A DNA stretch of 64,000 nt, taken from JACCTU01 sp963788055. GTDB lineage: Bacteria; Actinomycetota; Thermoleophilia; Gaiellales; Gaiellaceae. A program made the position numbers and the translations under genes. Under the pieces are notes generated by a model. It was not told the DNA's origin and ran no database searches. It worked only from the letters and a program-made list of their open reading frames with translations. Where the stretch lies: NCBI GenBank assembly GCA_963788055.1, contig CAWBFA010000001.1, positions 558,001 through 622,000 of the forward strand. Reading direction: 5' to 3'. This document shows positions 61,268 through 64,000 of this stretch, piece after piece; the first letter of the stretch is position 1, and the number at the start of each line of letters is the position of its first letter.

Positions 61268-64000
61268 GTGTCCAGCCGGGGCGTTTTCGTCGGACGAACA
61301 GACGAGCTCGCGTTCCTCCGAGCGCTGGTCGAGGACGCGCGCCAAGGACCCGCGGTCGGGCTCGTCCTGGGCGATCCAGGGTCGGGAAAGACGCGCCTGC
61401 TTCGCGAGGCCGCGGCCGCCGCCCGCGTTGATCGCCGGTTCGACGTCGTCGGCTACGAGCCCGAGCGCAGTGTCCCGCTCGCAGCGGCCGCCCCTCTTCT
61501 CCGTGGACTCGAGCAGGCGGGAACGACGCTCCGACGATTGCTCGTCGAGGGCACCGGGGCCTTGGAACCGGTCCGGGTGTTCGAAGCGGCTCTACGCCTC
61601 TTCGGCTCGGACGAGTTGACACTTCTCGTCATCGACGACCTGCAATGGCTCGATGAGCTGTCGCTGGCCCTCGTCCACTACCTGGTTCGCGGCGCCGAAG
61701 CCGAGAGACAGCCGCTCGCGTTGCTTGCGTCGTCGCGCCCGTCGACGCAGGCGGATGCGCTCTTGCGATCTCTGGCACCGGCGCTGGGGGGCGATCGGGT
61801 TACGCAGTTGGAGCTGGGTCCCGCTCGACGAGGACGCCGCGACGGAATTGCTGCTCGCGCTCGCGCCCGGTCTTGACGCTGCGGCGCTGGAGCGGCGGCG
61901 AGCAAGAGCAGCCGGCTCGCCGTTTTGGCTCGAAGCGCTCGCGCGCTCGGAGGACATGGCCGCTGACGAGCACCGCCTGCTCACATCTCGTCTGCGCGGC
62001 GCCGGCTCGGACGCGGCTGCGCTCCTCTCCCTCCTCGTCGTCGCCGGGCGGCCCCTCGCTCCCGAAGAGGCGGCCGTGGTTCTCCGCTGGCGTGAGGGGC
62101 GCGCCGACACGGCGGCGGCCGAGCTGATCGCGCGAGGCGTGGCGGTTCGTCGCGGAGTGTTCCTGCACCCCTCGCATGACCTGATCCGCGAGGCGGCAGA
62201 CGCGGACCTGCCCGAGCGGAGACGCCGGGAATTGCATCGACGGCTTGCCGCGCACCTGGAGGCGGTCGCCGAGGGTGACCTGCGGCTCCTCCGCGAGGCG
62301 CTCGACCACCGCTTGGCGGCGGGTCTCGAGGCGACGGACCTCGCCGAACAGCTCGTTCACTCACCGCAGCGCACCTTGCTCGGAACGAGCGGCTTGGCAG
62401 CACTTGCGTCCATCTTCGAGACCTCGGAGCCGGAGAATGGACTGCTGGGGCTCGCAGTGGCGCGGCTTGCGCTCGAATTGGCCGCGTTCGCGGAGGCCGA
62501 TCGCCTCGGTCATGCGTCCGCTACGCGCCTGAGCGGGGCGGACCCGAGTCGACGCGCTGCTCGCCGCAACGCGCGGCGCATTCGAGCGTCACGACGGCGA
62601 CCGCACCCGCACGCTGCTGGCGGCCGTTCGAGCGGCGGCCACTGTCGACCCTGCCGGCACGCTCGAGGCCGACGCGCTCGAGGCGATGACGTGCCTCTGG
62701 ATCGAGGGACGCCAAGAAGAAGGCCAGAACCTCGCTCAGGCCTCCGCCCGCCGGACGCAGCAGCTGATCGAAACCTCCGGCGGACACGCGAATCTCTCGC
62801 CTCGCCAACGGCGCGCCTGTGCGACGGCCTTGGAGGCCGCAGTGGGTGCCGCGATGCAGGCGGATCACACGGACGAGCTTCTCCGACTCGTCGACGAGGA
62901 AGAGTTGTTGAGCGACGCGCTGGACGTCTCCATCGTCTTCCACCGAACCTACGGGCTCCGCCACGCAGGGCGTTTTCGCGATGCGGCCACCGCAGCTCGG
63001 GATGCGTGGCGGACTGCCAACAGCCGGGTACTACCGCACGTCGCGCTCGAGGCTGGCGTCGTCCTCGCCCAGACGTTGCACGACCTCGGTCGCCTCGAAG
63101 AGGCGGAGCAGGTCGCGTCGGAGGTCGCCCCGCTCGGGGACCGGCTGCGAATGACCTCCTACCGGACTCCGCCGGCCTCGAGGCTGCAGGCCGAGATCGA
63201 AGTCCTTCGCGGCGACTGGCGGCAAGCGCTCGCTCGCCTTGTCGCGAACGTCGAAGCCACCGCCGATCCTCACTACAGGATCGGCGAGCACGAGGTGATC
63301 GCCCTGCTGCTGGCACGCCTCGGTCGACCAGACGAACAGGAGGAAGTCGTTCATCGGCTCGAGCTCGCGTCGGCGGACTCCGACCTCGCCGGATGCCCTC
63401 GGTGCGCGAGGCAGCTTCGGCTCGCCTCTGTCTACGCGCTGGCACGAATCGGGCGGGCCGACGACGCGCGCCGCGAGCTGCGCGTCTGGCGTGCGCACGC
63501 TCCGGGCAGCCACGGCCTATCGGTGTACCAGCGGCTGCGTGCCTCCGCCGCGATCGCGGCAGTGGAACGAGACGCGTCCGCCCTAGAAGCGTCGGGGGCC
63601 GCGCGACGCGAGGCCGAACGGCTCGAGCTCCGCGTGGAGGAGGTCTGGCTGCGTCTCGACGAGGCCGACCTCCTCGAGGGCGACGACGCCTTGACGACCC
63701 TCCGCGCCGCAGGCCAGCTGGCCGAAGAGATCGGCTCGCGAACCCAGGCCGAGGTCGCACGGCAGCGGCTTCGCGCGCAGGGGGTCCGCACATGGAGGCG
63801 TCGCCCAGTCCGCGATGCTCCGCTTACCGAGCGCGAGCTCGAGATCGCCCGGCTCGTTGCGATGGGCGCCTCGAATCCAGAAATCGCCGCTCGACTCTTT
63901 CTGTCGAAGAAGACCGTCGAGCGGCACGTGACGAATGCCCTGCGAAAGCTGGGCGTCCGCAACCGCGCTGAGCTCGCGGCGAGGGTCGCAGGCCTCGAGG
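61268..64000 (+). CDS. Large ATPase-LuxR (LAL/MalT-like) regulator, frameshifted, cut by right edge
   Basis: This is a signalling ATPase regulator of about 910 visible residues. GTG at 61268 gives RGVFVGRTDELAFLRALVED, Walker A VLGDPGSGKTRLLREAAAAA and Walker B LTLLVIDDLQWLDELSLAL. The frame changes near 61825 (to DEDAATELLLALAPGLDAAA) and near 62545 (to RVDALLAATRGAFERHDGDR). A helical TPR-like region follows, then the C-terminal helix-turn-helix LTERELEIARLVAMGASNPE, VERHVTNALRKLGVRNRAEL. The stop is beyond the window. It diverges from mfd with 54 bp between starts. Confidence 0.85.

Overview
This is a 64-kb chromosomal window from a high-GC bacterium. GTG and TTG starts and 1- to 4-base stop/start overlaps are frequent. 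The marker set looks like a member of the Actinomycetota, perhaps a deep branch such as Thermoleophilia: CysO/CysM/Mec cysteine synthesis, MoeZ, eno-ftsB-DUF501 synteny, a seven-iron ferredoxin and GTTCACC-type Pho boxes. That placement is inference, since no rRNA is present. I see no tRNA, rRNA, CRISPR array, transposase, phage gene or plasmid gene.

Layout. (1) 1-8.5 kb is a phosphate regulon: ppk (cut by the left edge), a PhoB-type regulator, its kinase, an ATP-grasp enzyme, pstSCAB and phoU. Three 11-bp-periodic Pho boxes sit in it. Between about 2.0 and 7.2 kb nearly every gene is broken by one-base indels, while protein motifs stay intact in alternating frames. (2) 8.6-15.3 kb is mostly housekeeping: an HxlR regulator, an M20 peptidase, the primary sigma factor, a TPR protein, and a moeZ-cysO-cysM-mec cysteine operon. 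(3) 15.3-18 kb has a cupredoxin, a Gfo/Idh oxidoreductase and two tandem metallo-beta-lactamase-fold genes. (4) 18-33.7 kb is a sugar/inositol island: a ribose-type ABC importer, iolB, iolC, iolD, an iolE-like gene, a zinc alcohol dehydrogenase, an SDR, a xylose-isomerase-like TIM barrel, an FGGY kinase, an HpcH aldolase, a D-2-hydroxyacid dehydrogenase and two further Gfo/Idh genes. Two gene scraps lie in its divergent promoter. (5) 33.7-42.1 kb holds a CBS/CorC-type membrane protein, an MBL hydrolase facing a SplB-like radical-SAM gene across a LexA-type box, a NarL-type two-component pair, an FAD oxidoreductase, a VOC protein and ferredoxin. (6) 42.1-47.2 kb has cytochrome-c/thiol biogenesis genes (ccdA, ccmH, tlpA), an L,D-transpeptidase, a glycerophosphodiesterase and a membrane spermidine-synthase homologue. 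(7) 47.2-52.6 kb has a four-GAF SpoIIE phosphatase, a PAP2 phosphatase, a BldC-REC fusion regulator and small membrane proteins. (8) 52.6-61.2 kb is conserved core: DUF501, ftsB, pyk, eno, mazG, a PrsA/SurA-type lipoprotein and mfd. (9) A large LuxR-family ATPase regulator runs off the right edge.

Non-coding structure is unusually rich. A dispersed family of about 85-bp double-hairpin repeats has four copies (8.47, 15.27, 38.98 and 50.17 kb), three of them between convergent genes. A 165-bp imperfect palindrome separates two convergent genes at 42.1 kb. Long perfect inverted repeats contain stop codons or start codons of neighbouring genes (32.5, 43.9 and 45.6 kb). In three of these hairpins a Shine-Dalgarno-like purine run lies in the loop and the start codon lies in the stem.
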